Below the pieces are notes generated by a model, which was not told where the DNA came from, did no database searches, and saw only the letters and a program-made list of their open reading frames with translations. A program made the translations under genes and the position numbers. This document shows, piece by piece, positions 53,418 through 62,389 of a stretch of DNA of 64,000 bases (positions are counted from its first letter, which is position 1; the number at the start of each line of letters is the position of its first letter). This DNA comes from Gp13-AA77 sp035578005 (GTDB lineage: Bacteria; Acidobacteriota; Terriglobia; UBA7540): NCBI GenBank assembly GCA_035578005.1, contig DATJYK010000150.1, positions 1 to 64,000 of the forward strand, written 5' to 3'.

Positions 53418-53529
53418 GGTGCTGGGTCATTTTGACGTAGGGGCGGCCCTTGTGGCCGCCCATTTCGGAGGTAGGTCTCTTACTTGGGCGGCCACAAGGG
53501 CCGCCCCTACGTCAAAATGACCCACTACC
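53418..53529. repeat. REPIN-type palindromic element between the TIM-barrel gene and asnS
   Basis: The 112-bp element has near-perfect inverted arms. The left arm runs from GGTGCTGGGTCATTTTGACG through GTAGGGGCGGCC. The right arm, read inverted, begins GGTAGTGGGTCATTTTGACG. Each arm holds a small hairpin, GGGCGGCC/GGCCGCCC, behind a GTAG head. The termini match those of the elements at 61506 and 62214. Confidence 0.85.
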
Positions 53530-53607
53530 GAACGGACGGCGTCGAACACAACTCACTATTCGCTACTCGCATTCCGGTGTAACTCGTCCGTAGTTCAAAG
53601 GAAAATC

Positions 53608-54915
53608 ATGGAGCCACTCGTAGTTGAAATCCGCAACATATCAGCTCACGCTGGCCAGGATGTCGTGATCCAAGGCTGGCTCTACAACCTGCGCGAGAGT
53701 GGGAAACTGCTGTTCCCGCAATTCCGCGACGGTACCGGTGTGATCCAGGGGGTGGTGGTGAAATCGGCCGTGCCACCGGAACTGTTCGAGAGCGTCAAAG
53801 GCCTCACGCAGGAATCATCCGTACGAGTCACGGGCAAGGCTCGTGCTGACCAGCGAGCTCACGGCGGCTTTGAGCTGGACGTTTCCGGCATTGAGGTGCT
53901 CCAGCGCGTACCGCCCGAACACCCTTATCCGATCACACCTAAAGAACACGGCGTCGACTTTCTGATGGACCACCGCCACCTGTGGCTGCGGTCCGCGCGT
54001 CAGCGGGCCATCCTGGGCGTACGGCACGAGATCATCAAGGCCACGCGCGACTTCTTCGACAACGGCGGCTTCACGCTGGTGGATACGCCCATCTTCACGC
54101 CGGCCGCCTGCGAGGGTACTACCACGTTATTCGAGGTAGGCTACTTCGATGACAAGGCGTATCTCACCCAATCCGGCCAGCTTTACAACGAGGCCGCGGC
54201 CATGTCCGTGGGCAAGACATATTGCTTCGGGCCCACGTTTCGCGCCGAAAAGTCTAAGACGCGCCGCCACCTCACCGAGTTCTGGATGGTGGAGCCGGAA
54301 GTCGCCTTCGCGCACCTGGAAGACGTGTGCGTGCTAGCGGAAGAGCTGATCGCCTATATCGTTCAGTGCGTACTCGAAAAGCGGCGGAGCGAGCTCAAAG
54401 TGCTGGAGCGTGACGTCAGCAAACTCGAAGCCATCAAGCTTCCTTTTCCCCGGCTGACCTACGACGAGGCCGTGAATATCCTCAACGAAAAGGGCAGCGC
54501 CATCAATTGGGGCGGCGACTTCGGTGGCACCGACGAGACGATCCTAAGCGAGCAGTTTGACCGGCCGGTAATCGTCACCCGCTATCCCTCGGCCGTGAAG
54601 GCGTTCTACATGGCCACCGATCCGGCGCGGCCTGATGTCGCGCTGTGCGTGGATGTGCTGGCGCCCGAGGGTTACGGTGAAATCGTGGGTGGCGGCGAGC
54701 GCCTGGCCGACTACGAAGAACTCTTGAAGCGAATCGACGAAAATAAACTGCCCCGCGAAGCCTTCGAGTGGTACCTCGATCTGCGCCGCTACGGCAACGT
54801 GCCGCACGCCGGCTTCGGCATGGGCATCGAGCGCGCCGTGGCCTGGATCTGCGGCCTGGAACATGTGCGCGAAACGATACCCTTTCCACGCATGTTGTAT
54901 CGGCTGACCCCTTAG
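53608..54915 (+). CDS. asnS: asparaginyl-tRNA synthetase
   Basis: This class II synthetase of 435 residues charges tRNA-Asn. The N-terminal OB-fold anticodon-binding domain (about 1-110) starts at GQDVVIQGWLYNLRESGKL. The catalytic domain has motif 2 in GPTFRAEKSKTRRHLTEFWM and motif 3 in HAGFGMGIERAVAWICGLEH. The segment FWMVEPE favours Asn over Asp specificity. It is complete and monocistronic. Its presence implies direct Asn-tRNA charging. Confidence 0.95.
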   Translation: MEPLVVEIRNISAHAGQDVVIQGWLYNLRESGKLLFPQFRDGTGVIQGVVVKSAVPPELFESVKGLTQESSVRVTGKARADQRAHGGFELDVSGIEVLQRVPPEHPYPITPKEHGVDFLMDHRHLWLRSARQRAILGVRHEIIKATRDFFDNGGFTLVDTPIFTPAACEGTTTLFEVGYFDDKAYLTQSGQLYNEAAAMSVGKTYCFGPTFRAEKSKTRRHLTEFWMVEPEVAFAHLEDVCVLAEELIAYIVQCVLEKRRSELKVLERDVSKLEAIKLPFPRLTYDEAVNILNEKGSAINWGGDFGGTDETILSEQFDRPVIVTRYPSAVKAFYMATDPARPDVALCVDVLAPEGYGEIVGGGERLADYEELLKRIDENKLPREAFEWYLDLRRYGNVPHAGFGMGIERAVAWICGLEHVRETIPFPRMLYRLTP

Positions 54916-55029
54916 CGATCAGAGCGCGAGCGGCACGAGCGGGAGCCGCGGATACGCCGGTCTCGGGTGAGCAGCGGAATTTTCTCAACGAAGTGAATCG
55001 CTGTGCTTTGCTCTGCGCCAGCCGGCCCA

Positions 55030-57000
55030 TCATTGAGGTCGGGTGACTCTCGCGTAGACGATGGGGAGGTCGGGGGATTTATCGCCGACGATCGTGATTG
55101 TGACGAGGAACCCATATCCGTACTGCCATTTTGGCAAGGGACCCTCGGGGCGGATGGAGGCGACGAGGCCGCGCTCGGTGTCCCGGTTCCAGGTTCGGAC
55201 GTCACTCGAGGAGACGCCTGTCTGGCAACGCTTGTATTGATCTCCCAGCCGGGCGACATCCTCGGTGCGGTCACCTTGCGCAACGGTAGCTGCCATTTGA
55301 GGCGTGATCTGGGCGCAAACGTTCACGGTATCCAGGATCAATGCGATTTCCTTGTCGAAATCATGCGGATTAAGACCGCTCATAGCGGCCGCACGCTCAA
55401 CAGAGGCCGGAAGATCGGCGGCGATAGCTTCCTTCGTGCCATTGAGGAGCGCCGGATAGAAAGGCCTGCCGATTCGCGACGTGGCATCCATCGGATTTGC
55501 CGGACCCAGCGCGGATAAGCCCGCCCGCTGAGGCGGCTGGCTCTGGGGCGCGGAAGAAGCCATTTCGGCACGGTCTCCCAACGTCACCGCGATCTGGATC
55601 GGCCTGCCGTCGTGAAGCACGCCAAGATGGACCATAGAGCCGGGCTTCCGCGAACGGATGGCGGCCGTCAAACCCTCGGAGGTGTCGACCAATTGCGCGT
55701 CGAGAGCCGTGACGACATCTCCGGCCCTCAGCCCCGAGCGCGCCGCCGGTCCGGCGGGGTCCACCGCTTCCACCAGAGCGCCGCGCTCCGCGGCGACACC
55801 GGACTGGCGGGCCAGCTCCGGGGTCAGGGTGTGAACCGATACGCCCAGGTAGCCGCCACCCGGGGCAACTCGCTCAAAATCCGCCGCACAGCGGGCAGCG
55901 AACTGCCTGAACGGCGGTTCGGTGGTGGCGAGTGACACCACACTCGTCGTTCCATCGTTCAGGGGAAGTTCCACCAGAACCGTGTCCGCGTTCAGCAAAT
56001 CTTTCAGCGTGGCATCGTACCCTTGGTGGCTGATCACTTCCGCGTCGGCATACTTGCCAATAAGGGACATGAGAGAATTTCCGAAGGCATCTACGCCCGG
56101 ATTGTCCGGGTGCGAGTTCGTAAAGTTTGGAAGCATCTCGCCCGCATTGGGCCGGGAGGAATTGAAGGCGATTCGCAGCACATTGTCATTGCCGCACGCT
56201 CCGCCGGCGACGTGTCCGTAGAGCATATCCCCCACTCGCATTCGCACGTAGACACAGGACTCGCCCCCTCGCACCTGAACGGCGTCAGTGCCGATCTTAT
56301 TGCCGAAAATCTCCGGAGCGCTGTCCACCTCACCGGTGACCGGTGTGGCGGTGCGGGCAAGCTGCTGGCCTGCGCGAGACAGATAATGGATCTCAAAGTT
56401 CATCGACTCGGTCGGCGAAAGCCGCGTCCCCGTAACGGCAGAGAAGGGGTTGTTCCTGCCGTTGTCACTCGAACACGTCGCTCTGACCACCACTTGTTCC
56501 CGCCGGTCGTCCTTGGCCACAAGCTGAGCATCGTAGACGTCCCTGCCCGTCATCGGATCCTTCTGATCGCGCGGCTTCCACGTTCCAACCGCCTCGGAGG
56601 TGGCGAGGCGTTCGGCCGCAGAAAGGGGCTGACGTTCAACGGCTGTCGCTGGAGGGGTCGCAGTGGAAGGAGCCGCAGAGGCAGCGCGCGCCACCATGGC
56701 TTGGAGGACTTTGTCGGAGACTCCCTGTCGCTTCAACTGGATGATCGCGTCTGGCGTGAGCGTAAATCGCGTGGGCATGGTCTTGATCATGTCGAGAATC
56801 ACGTTCTCGCCAATTTTGGCTCTGACCAGTTCGACCACCGCCTGGTTCGTCAGCACATTCTGGCTAGCGGAGCTTTGGGCAGCCGTAACTTGTCGCGAAA
56901 CCAAAAACACGACTGACACCAGGAGTAAGGAGCGCGTGAACGCAAACGGGAGGTGCGAGCGTGGCGTTTTCAAAGGCCTCCGAAATACGTTGCGTGTCAC
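55030..57000 (-). CDS. exported PDZ-domain protein, function unknown
   Basis: This 656-residue protein starts at the GTG at 57000 with GGAGGA upstream. After a signal segment (SLLLVSVVFLVSRQVTAAQ) comes a helical motif common in acidobacteria (VVELVRAKIGENVILDMIKT, later LTPDAIIQLKRQGVSDKVLQ). A beta-rich region follows, then a PDZ domain (about 390-485: GYLGVSVHTLTPELARQSGV, then GLRAGDVVTALDAQLVDTSE). The C-terminal region is unassigned. There is no HtrA-type protease domain, so the PDZ probably binds peptides or partners only. Confidence 0.8.
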   Translation of the reverse strand: MTRNVFRRPLKTPRSHLPFAFTRSLLLVSVVFLVSRQVTAAQSSASQNVLTNQAVVELVRAKIGENVILDMIKTMPTRFTLTPDAIIQLKRQGVSDKVLQAMVARAASAAPSTATPPATAVERQPLSAAERLATSEAVGTWKPRDQKDPMTGRDVYDAQLVAKDDRREQVVVRATCSSDNGRNNPFSAVTGTRLSPTESMNFEIHYLSRAGQQLARTATPVTGEVDSAPEIFGNKIGTDAVQVRGGESCVYVRMRVGDMLYGHVAGGACGNDNVLRIAFNSSRPNAGEMLPNFTNSHPDNPGVDAFGNSLMSLIGKYADAEVISHQGYDATLKDLLNADTVLVELPLNDGTTSVVSLATTEPPFRQFAARCAADFERVAPGGGYLGVSVHTLTPELARQSGVAAERGALVEAVDPAGPAARSGLRAGDVVTALDAQLVDTSEGLTAAIRSRKPGSMVHLGVLHDGRPIQIAVTLGDRAEMASSAPQSQPPQRAGLSALGPANPMDATSRIGRPFYPALLNGTKEAIAADLPASVERAAAMSGLNPHDFDKEIALILDTVNVCAQITPQMAATVAQGDRTEDVARLGDQYKRCQTGVSSSDVRTWNRDTERGLVASIRPEGPLPKWQYGYGFLVTITIVGDKSPDLPIVYARVTRPQ

Positions 57001-57280
57001 TACGTCCTCCTCCCGGAAAACCACCGTGCAGCGGCCTAGCGGTCATCAATTGGCATCAAACTGTTGAGCCCAGACATTGCGAAATTCTACCGCGGCACCA
57101 ACTGCCAGTCAACGAACCCATCTTTGTGTCAGAGCACATCGCTGCGCATCCATCGGCGGTTCCGATCGCTGACCGCACGCAGGCGGAGAGGTGTCGCTTC
57201 GCTCAGTTGTGCTTGGCAACGCCGACGCCATTATCGATCCGCTACCGGCCTCGAAAATCCCCTGCACGCTTCTAATCTAA

Positions 57281-57508
57281 CAGCATGATGAAAAACGGCG
57301 TGCGGTTCATGTCATTTCGAGCGAAGACTCCATGAGCCTTCGGCTCGCCACCTACCCATGAAAATGCCTTATGACGATAAGTCCTGTATTTTCAGCAATG
57401 GCTCCGGCTATTTTCATGGCAGCGAGAAATCTCGCTCTGAAAAGAGAAGACTTATGAGATTTCTCGCTTCGCTCGAAAATGACATGAACCGGGTTTTTCA
57501 TCATCCTG
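57281..57508. repeat. large inverted-repeat element ahead of the lectin-like gene
   Basis: The left arm at 57281-57326 (CAGCATGATGAAAAA, then GGTTCATGTCATTTCGAGCG) is matched by the inverted right arm at 57467-57508. Inside is another hairpin, AGCGAGA-AA-TCTCGCT (57421-57436). The element is about 228 bp and ends 40 bp before the lectin start. It looks like a MITE-type repeat. No transposase is inside. Confidence 0.7.
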
Positions 57509-57548
57509 TTAAGATGGTCGGTCGTTACCTTAAACTCGAGGTCGTCAT

Positions 57549-60467
57549 ATGGGCTGGAATCAGTTTCTTTTGGCCGCGGGCGGAAGCTGCGCAACGTCAT
57601 CTCGTGTTGCCGCCGTCTCTCGGATCCCGAACAGCATGGAGTTGTGGTACGTCGGAGCTGAGGGATCCATAGAAGATTCCTTCTGGTACGACGGCAGTAA
57701 CTGGCAGCATTTCCAACTCGCTCCACCAGGAAGTGCTTCGCCCACCGGCGGCATCGCCGCCGTCTCCCGAGTCCCGAACAGCATGGAGCTTTGGTACATC
57801 GGAGCCCGGGGTTCGATCGAAGATCGCTTCTGGTACGACGGCAGTAACTGGCAAACTTTTGAGCTCGCTCCACCGGGAAGCGCGTCACCCACGGGTGGCA
57901 TCGCTGCCGTCTCACGGATCCCCAATAGCATGGAGCTGTGGTGGATTGGCGCAGATGGATCGGTCCAGGGTGCGTTTTGGTATGAAGGCATCAACTGGCA
58001 GCGCTACCAACTCGCTCCGCCAGGAAGCGCGGCAACGACGGGCGGCATCGCCGCCGTCTCCCGGATCTCGAACAGCATGGAAGTGTGGTATGTGGGAGCT
58101 CAGGGATCCATCGAGGATTGTTACTGGTACGACGGCGGCACCTGGCAACATTTCCAGCTCGCTCCGCCAGGAAGCGCGGCAACGACGGGCGGCATCGCGG
58201 CCGTCTCCCGGATTCCGAACAGCATGGAAGTGTGGTATGTGGGAGTTCAGGGATCCATCGAGGATTGTTACTGGTACGACGGCGGCACCTGGCAACATTT
58301 CCAGCTTGCTCCGCCAGGCAGTGCCTCGCTCACCGGCGGCATCGGCGCCGTCTCCCGGATTCCAAACAGCATGGAGCTGTGGTACGTAGGAGCGCACGGG
58401 TCGATCGAGGATTGCTTCTGGTACGAGGGCGGCGACTGGCAACATTTCCAGCTCGCTCCATCCGGCAGTGCCTCGCTCACCGGCGGTATCGCCGCTGTCT
58501 CCCGAATCCCGAACAGTATGGAGCTGTGGTGCGTCGGTGAGCCGGGGTCGATTCTGGACGAGTACTGGTACCAGGATTCCGTCCCGTTGCCGACCCTGAG
58601 CAGCGCCAACAACTCTCTTTTGATCAATGGCTGCGCCAATCTCCAAAACTTGTCCGTGAGCCTCTTCGTCTGGCAGGATTTAGTGACGTACCAGGATGTT
58701 GGCTTTTCACTGCAGTTGAATTGCTATCCGCCGGCGGGACAACTGAGTCAAGGTCAGAACCTGAATTGGTTGCAGTACATCATTTACGTCGAGAATGGCC
58801 AGCTTTACTACGAGATTCAGTATTGGTCGATCGGCGCACCTTCAAGCTGGCCGCCCGGTTATACGCCTGTCCCGAACACCACCCCCTGGCTGCCCGTATT
58901 CCCGAACGACTACTTCCTCACGCAGTTTGGTTCCGCACCATCCAATCGGATTCCGCGGGGCTCGACACTCACAATCAAATTGACCACAGATTCCAATGGA
59001 AACGTAGTGAACGCGTATTTCCAGGTAACCAGTCCGCAGGGTCAGGTTTCGAGCGCCAATTTCCCGTTCCCGCCGGGCACACAGTACCCGATTTGTGCCT
59101 TCGAGGTGAATGTGGTGGGGCCGGGCAATTTTTCGAACTCGACCTTCATCTCGGGCGCCGGCTACCTCGCTTACACGGTTTCCTCCGGCTCGATGTCCGT
59201 GCAGGATGGTGGTCCCGGTGCGGCCTGCGGCGAAGTCTCCGTCGGCACGGGCGAGGGGTCGAACATTGTGTACGGCCCGGTTACGCTTTCCCCGGGATCA
59301 ACCGTCGGCCAGACTCTTTCCTTTATGTGGCAGGGCACTGCGGCGGCTTCAGGCAGTGCACTTGATGGCTACTGGGGTAGTGACAGCAGCCAGCACGTCA
59401 ACTACATCAGCATCGATGGTCACGTGCACGAGCTGTACATCCACCCCGGTGCCGGGTGGGTTGACAATGACCTGACGGCTATGGCCAACGGCACTCCGGC
59501 GATCTCCGGCAGTGCGCTCGACGGCTACTGGGGCAGCGACAGCAGCCAGCACGTCAACTTCATCGGCACCGACGGACACGTGCACGAGCTGTACATCCAC
59601 CCTGGCGCCGGATGGGTCGATAACGACCTCACGGCCATGTCCAATGGCGCTCTCCCGGTGCCGGGCAGCGCACTCGATGGCTACTGGGGCAGCGACAACA
59701 GCCAGCACGTGAACTTTATCAGCGCCGACGGGCACGTGCATGAGCTGTACATCCACCCCGGCGCCGGATGGGTTGACAACGACCTTACCGCTTTCGCCGG
59801 GGGCACTCCCGCAGAGTCGGGCAGTGAGCTTGATGGCTACTGGGGTAGCGACAACAGCCAGCACGTGAACTTCATGAGCGTCGATGGGCATGTGCACGAG
59901 CTGTACATTCATCCGGGCGCCGGATGGGTCGACAACGACCTTACCGCTTTTGCCAGAGGCACTCCCGCAGCCGTACCCCGTTCGAATCCCCGTGGGCGAT
60001 TCCACAGTGTCGCCACGGGCAGTGCGCTCGATGGCTACTGGGGTAGCGACAACAGCCAGCACGTGAACTTCACCGACATCAACGGGCATGTTCACGAGCT
60101 GTACATTCATCCGGGCGCCGGATGGGTCGACAACGATCTCACCGCGATGGCTAGAGGCACTCCCGCAGCGCCGGGTAGCGCGCTCGATGGCTACTGGGGC
60201 AGCGACAACAGCCAGCACGTCAACTTCATAGACATCAACGGGCATGTGCACGAGCTGTACATCCACCCTGGCGCCGGATGGGTCGACAACGACCTCACCG
60301 CTATGGCTGGGGGTACTCCCGCAGCCGCGGGCAGCGCGCTTGATGGCTATTGGGGTAGTGACAGCAGCCAGCACGTCAACTTCCTCAGTGTCGATGGGCA
60401 CGTGCACGAGCTGTACATCCACCCCGGTGCTGGATGGGTCGACAACGACCTTAGTGCGCAAACATAG
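57549..60467 (+). CDS. lectin-like protein of two seven-repeat beta-propellers
   Basis: This 972-residue protein is made of three parts. Residues about 18-345 hold seven 49-residue repeats (AAVSRIPNSMELWYVG, then GSIEDSFWYDG, then WQHFQLAPPGSAS), similar to PLL-type fucose-binding propellers. The N-terminal strand WNQFLLAAGGSC could close the ring. Residues about 346-590 form a unique beta-rich middle domain. Residues about 600-972 hold seven repeats of about 52 residues (GSALDGYWGSD, QHVNFI, DGHVHELYIHPGAGWVDND), also with a closing strand before the first. No signal peptide is seen. Carbohydrate binding is inferred. Confidence 0.85.
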   Translation: MGWNQFLLAAGGSCATSSRVAAVSRIPNSMELWYVGAEGSIEDSFWYDGSNWQHFQLAPPGSASPTGGIAAVSRVPNSMELWYIGARGSIEDRFWYDGSNWQTFELAPPGSASPTGGIAAVSRIPNSMELWWIGADGSVQGAFWYEGINWQRYQLAPPGSAATTGGIAAVSRISNSMEVWYVGAQGSIEDCYWYDGGTWQHFQLAPPGSAATTGGIAAVSRIPNSMEVWYVGVQGSIEDCYWYDGGTWQHFQLAPPGSASLTGGIGAVSRIPNSMELWYVGAHGSIEDCFWYEGGDWQHFQLAPSGSASLTGGIAAVSRIPNSMELWCVGEPGSILDEYWYQDSVPLPTLSSANNSLLINGCANLQNLSVSLFVWQDLVTYQDVGFSLQLNCYPPAGQLSQGQNLNWLQYIIYVENGQLYYEIQYWSIGAPSSWPPGYTPVPNTTPWLPVFPNDYFLTQFGSAPSNRIPRGSTLTIKLTTDSNGNVVNAYFQVTSPQGQVSSANFPFPPGTQYPICAFEVNVVGPGNFSNSTFISGAGYLAYTVSSGSMSVQDGGPGAACGEVSVGTGEGSNIVYGPVTLSPGSTVGQTLSFMWQGTAAASGSALDGYWGSDSSQHVNYISIDGHVHELYIHPGAGWVDNDLTAMANGTPAISGSALDGYWGSDSSQHVNFIGTDGHVHELYIHPGAGWVDNDLTAMSNGALPVPGSALDGYWGSDNSQHVNFISADGHVHELYIHPGAGWVDNDLTAFAGGTPAESGSELDGYWGSDNSQHVNFMSVDGHVHELYIHPGAGWVDNDLTAFARGTPAAVPRSNPRGRFHSVATGSALDGYWGSDNSQHVNFTDINGHVHELYIHPGAGWVDNDLTAMARGTPAAPGSALDGYWGSDNSQHVNFIDINGHVHELYIHPGAGWVDNDLTAMAGGTPAAAGSALDGYWGSDSSQHVNFLSVDGHVHELYIHPGAGWVDNDLSAQT

Positions 60468-60774
60468 GAGACAGACCCTGAATTGGAATAAAGAGACCGA
60501 TAGCCCGAGCCAGGGTATCCCAATGTAAGCCACGCGGAGTCGATCTGAATCAGCCACGCTGCTAACGCCGGCCGGCCGTGTTTACTCGAAAGGGCCCGAC
60601 AACCTGGCCCTTCTGGGTAACAGCCCTGATGTAGCCTACCTTTGAACGCTATGATGGCAACGAACCTCCTTTGCACAAATGACTTGACACGTGACCCCGG
60701 GGTGGCGACGACATCGCCCTGTAGGTCGTGGCCACTCCGAATTCTGAGGGAAGCGCGGGTTCGGTGATGCAGCC
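60468..60774. other. intergenic region containing an IS-end-like direct repeat
   Basis: This 307-bp gap has no gene. Its main content is one copy (60630-60694) of a 65-bp repeat that recurs at 61883-61947. Confidence 0.55.
60630..60694 (+). repeat. 65-bp direct repeat, copy 1
   Basis: It starts TGTAGCCTACCTTTGAACGC and ends GACTTGACACGTGA. It matches copy 2 at 60 of 65 positions, in the same orientation. It is probably the right end of an insertion sequence whose body is lost here. Confidence 0.75.
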
Positions 60775-61176
60775 CTAGCCGAGGAGCGTCGCAAATCCGG
60801 CCTGCTGGAAGTGGCGGTCGGCAGTGAGGGCCTCCGTGAGACCGCGCTCTTCCATCACCACAAATGAGAAACAATCCGTCAACGACCAGTCTTTATCCGG
60901 CCGCAGACGATACCGCTCGAAGCCTCGATGGAAGAGTTCGGGTGAGGGCAGTACGATTTCGGCGTCGGAAGCGCTCTGCAGAGTCTGCCAGAGGCGCACA
61001 ACCGCGTGTCGCGACGCGCGGTCGCAGAGCCCGTCCGCCACTTCGGTCAGAACCCAAGCTGTCGTGAGAATGGGGAGGGTGGCTTGAGCGGCGTAATGCT
61101 TGGCACGCTCGTGTATTCGATCGCGTGCGTTGAGAAGGGCGAAGAAATAAACGGAATCGGCAAAGACGGGCTTCAC
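60775..61176 (-). CDS. PIN-domain ribonuclease toxin, VapC-like
   Basis: This 133-residue PIN-domain protein has the acidic active-site set at Asp7 (VFADSVYF), Glu45 (LTEVADGL), Asp101 (WSLTDCFSF) and Asp120 (LTADRHF). VapC toxins cut RNA. Its start overlaps the upstream antitoxin-like gene by 4 bp, the usual arrangement for a toxin-antitoxin pair. The pair lies between two copies of a 65-bp mobile-element repeat. Confidence 0.9.
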   Translation of the reverse strand: MKPVFADSVYFFALLNARDRIHERAKHYAAQATLPILTTAWVLTEVADGLCDRASRHAVVRLWQTLQSASDAEIVLPSPELFHRGFERYRLRPDKDWSLTDCFSFVVMEERGLTEALTADRHFQQAGFATLLG

Positions 61177-61418
61177 GGAATGCTGCGCTTCGGAGCTCCG
61201 TGGACGTAATGATCGTGGTTTTGGGCAAAGTCCTCGGGCAGGTCTTTCAGAATACCGGCCAGCGCCAGGAGCTTCTTGCCGACAGGCTCAAAAGCACCCT
61301 CGATCGGCTCCACGAGCACTTCGGCACCGTCAGGCAGCTCCGCCTCCGAGGGCAGCATAACAACACCTTTGGAAACGGTACCTCTATAAGTCACGTTGAA
61401 GACCTCCCCTTGCTTCAA
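61173..61418 (-). CDS. antitoxin paired with the PIN toxin
   Basis: This 81-residue protein has an N-terminal beta segment (FNVTYRGTVSKGVVMLPSEA, then LPDGAEVLVEPI). It resembles the swapped-hairpin (AbrB-like/DUF104-like) antitoxins. The C-terminal tail (LKDLPEDFAQNHDHY) would wrap the toxin. It is the first gene of the pair and is coupled to the toxin by a 4-bp overlap. The family assignment is moderate, while the pairing is firm. Confidence 0.82.
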   Translation of the reverse strand: MKQGEVFNVTYRGTVSKGVVMLPSEAELPDGAEVLVEPIEGAFEPVGKKLLALAGILKDLPEDFAQNHDHYVHGAPKRSIP

Positions 61419-61497
61419 GCTCCATCTGGCAGCGCCTTGCTAGTCCTGAACGCATCAGCTTAAGTTACCACGGCCCGGATGGCGCGGCAAGCATGCA

Positions 61498-61603
61498 CGC
61501 GTCTGGGTAGTGTCTCAGTTTGAAGTGGCATGGCCATCTTGGCCATGAAATAACACGGGCAGGATGCCCGTGCCACCTCAAACTGAGACACTACCCGCGT
61601 CTG
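61498..61603. mobile_element. MITE/REPIN-type element with 8-bp target duplication
   Basis: A 90-bp palindromic element (61506-61595) starts GGTAGTGTCTCAGTTTGA and ends with its inverse. It holds two internal hairpins, ATGGCC-ATCTT-GGCCAT and CACGGGC-AGGAT-GCCCGTG. It is flanked by the direct repeat CGCGTCTG (61498-61505 and 61596-61603). It interrupts or borders the transposase remnant to its right. Confidence 0.8.
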
Positions 61604-61882
61604 CGGCATTTCTTCGAAGTCTCACGCAAGCCTGCCGAACACGCAATCAAGGCGTTTGCGAGGCTCCGCCGTGCGATCGAAGGTCTCTCGACGCCGAAAG
61701 GAATTGAAGAATGCCTCATCCTCTTGAGTGTCTACCAAACGTGCAAATACTCGGGTCTGGACTTCATCGGATTTCTCCGATCAGGCGAAACCGACATCGG
61801 TAGTTTCGCGGCGAGCCAACATTCGAGGGCCGCCGATGCGATGAATCTGGCGGAGCTGCAGAACCGGTATGACCGCCCGTAA
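61604..61882 (+). pseudogene. C-terminal remnant of an IS66-like transposase
   Basis: About 93 codons survive (RHFFEVSRKPAEHAIKAFAR, later IEECLILLSVYQTCKYSGLD, then FIGFLRSGETD). This resembles the C-terminal end of IS66-type transposases. The catalytic domain is missing. The 65-bp repeat begins immediately after its stop codon, as expected for the element's right end. Removing the palindromic insert and one target copy leaves an open frame further upstream. Confidence 0.65.
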
Positions 61883-61947
61883 TGTAGCCTACTTTTGAAC
61901 GCTATGATGGCAAAGAACATCCTTCGCACAAATGACTTGACGCGTGA
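61883..61947 (+). repeat. 65-bp direct repeat, copy 2 (probable IS right end)
   Basis: It starts TGTAGCCTACTTTTGAACGC directly after the transposase-remnant stop and ends GACTTGACGCGTGA. It differs from copy 1 (60630-60694) at five positions. Confidence 0.78.
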
Positions 61948-62168
61948 ACATCCCCGTGCTATATGAAGGTGGCGCGGCCTTGATGGCGTCTTTGTCGCCC
62001 GGACTCAACCTGGGGATTAAACTCCCGGGACTAAAGGGGAGATCAGCGCACTCTGCGCGACGCCCGGTGTGAGAGGAACGATACGCGGGCGCGGCGGGTA
62101 CGGCTGCTCGGTCGATCGATCCTACGTCTGGGGCTTGCCCCCGGCCTTGGCCCGGCGCGCGGGGCCCT

Positions 62169-62258
62169 GGGGGCGGCCCTTGTGGCCGCCCAAGTGATGG
62201 AACGGCTTCGAGACGGGCGGTCACAAGGCCCGCCCCTACGTCAAACTGAGAAACTGCC
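62169..62258. repeat. decayed REPIN-type element
   Basis: The left hairpin GGGCGGCC-CTTGT-GGCCGCCC and a right arm, whose inverse reads GGCAGTTTCTCAGTTTGACG then GTAGGGGCGG, match the elements at 53418 and 61506. The left terminus is degraded. Confidence 0.7.
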
Positions 62259-62375
62259 GCCCCGGGGACGTCGAACGAACCCGGAATGTGACGGACGCGT
62301 AAGGGGTTGAGAATTTGACTCGGGATCGGGACTCGCTCACGGATCGCTCCTCTGCGGTGCCAGGGCGCGGGCGCG

Positions 62376-62389
62376 TGTTTACGTAAACA
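62376..62389. repeat. palindrome TGTTTACGTAAACA
   Basis: This is a perfect 14-bp palindrome. A 16-bp version with the same core lies at 62644-62659. Confidence 0.7.

Noticed and set aside
59975..60010. tRNA-like GTTCGAATCCCC sequence in the lectin gene
   Set aside because: The flanking bases do not form a T-arm stem, no acceptor or anticodon arms exist, and the sequence is within a solid coding frame.
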